Positions 34,449 through 34,523 of a DNA stretch of 34,523 nucleotides are shown in pieces (position 1 is the first letter of the stretch; each line of letters opens with the position of its first letter). The stretch is taken from assembly GCA_022822275.1 (NCBI GenBank), contig JAJEBZ010000103.1:1-34523 (forward strand), given 5' to 3'. The notes under the pieces are model-generated. The model was not told where the DNA came from. It searched no databases and worked only from the letters and a program-made list of their open reading frames with translations. Position numbers and translations under genes: made by a program. The DNA is from Candidatus Poribacteria bacterium (GTDB lineage Bacteria > Poribacteria > WGA-4E > WGA-3G).

Positions 34449-34523
34449 TGCCGGGAAAGGGACTCGAACCCTTACGCGCAAGCTGCACACTAGAACCTGA
34501 ATCTAGCCTGTCTACCAAATTCC
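34449..34523 (-). tRNA. tRNA-Leu (anticodon CAG), truncated by the window end
   Basis: The 3' 75 bases of a class II tRNA-Leu. The anticodon loop TTCAGGT gives CAG, a long variable arm is present, the T-loop is TTCGAGT and the acceptor 3' strand is TCCCGGC with discriminator A. The 5' acceptor strand is beyond the window. No CCA encoded. Confidence 0.9.

Overview
The window reads as a chromosomal stretch of a diderm bacterium of moderate to low GC. The gene mix is two Gfo/Idh/MocA oxidoreductases, a giant C25-peptidase protein with a FlgD-like C-terminus, a DUF58/DUF4159 pair, an RraA-like and a NIPSNAP protein, with many short inverted-repeat elements between genes. That mix best resembles Candidatus Poribacteria or a neighbouring uncultured lineage. 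This placement is an inference from family content; there is no rRNA gene or marker tree here. Signal peptides, a likely beta-barrel protein and a TonB-like N-terminus support an outer membrane.

Layout. 1-896 is gene-free and carries two repeat elements that abut head to tail. 897-3186 (minus) is a likely operon of GNAT acetyltransferase, aldo/keto reductase and an SDR whose catalytic Tyr is Phe. 3503-7808 (minus) is a tight run of cytosolic S10 peptidase, Gfo/Idh/MocA protein and an AAA-ATPase/TOPRIM (OLD-like) protein. 7928-8977 (plus) is a second Gfo/Idh/MocA gene, divergent from that run. 8978-11944 holds a long AT-rich gap with a consensus sigma70 promoter, two tandem paralogous two-TM small proteins, nested repeats and a secreted beta-barrel-like protein with a Tyr/Asp-rich loop. 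12272-15182 (plus) holds an MBL-fold hydrolase, PurE, an RraA-family protein and a NIPSNAP protein, separated by repeat elements.

15189-29788 (minus) is the core of the window. In transcription order it is a cluster of six tRNA genes (Pro, Arg, His, Arg, Lys, Leu), trigger factor, ClpP, ClpX, Lon, an RqcP-like S4 protein, PdxA and the 2163-residue C25 protein. It joins nascent-chain folding (Tig), cytosolic proteolysis (ClpXP, Lon) and probable ribosome-associated quality control (RqcP) in one co-directional block. A strong promoter lies just upstream of tRNA-Pro. 30220-34446 (plus) holds DUF58, macrodomain and TonB-like/DUF4159 genes in a tight run, then an MFS transporter. The window ends inside a tRNA-Leu(CAG) gene.

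Repeats are the most distinctive feature. At least five classes of non-coding inverted-repeat element are visible, two of them with pairs of equal-length copies. One copy creates a false upstream start for the NIPSNAP gene, and several contain the same GGTTAGGAAACCGC core. I saw no CRISPR array, transposase gene, rRNA or prophage.
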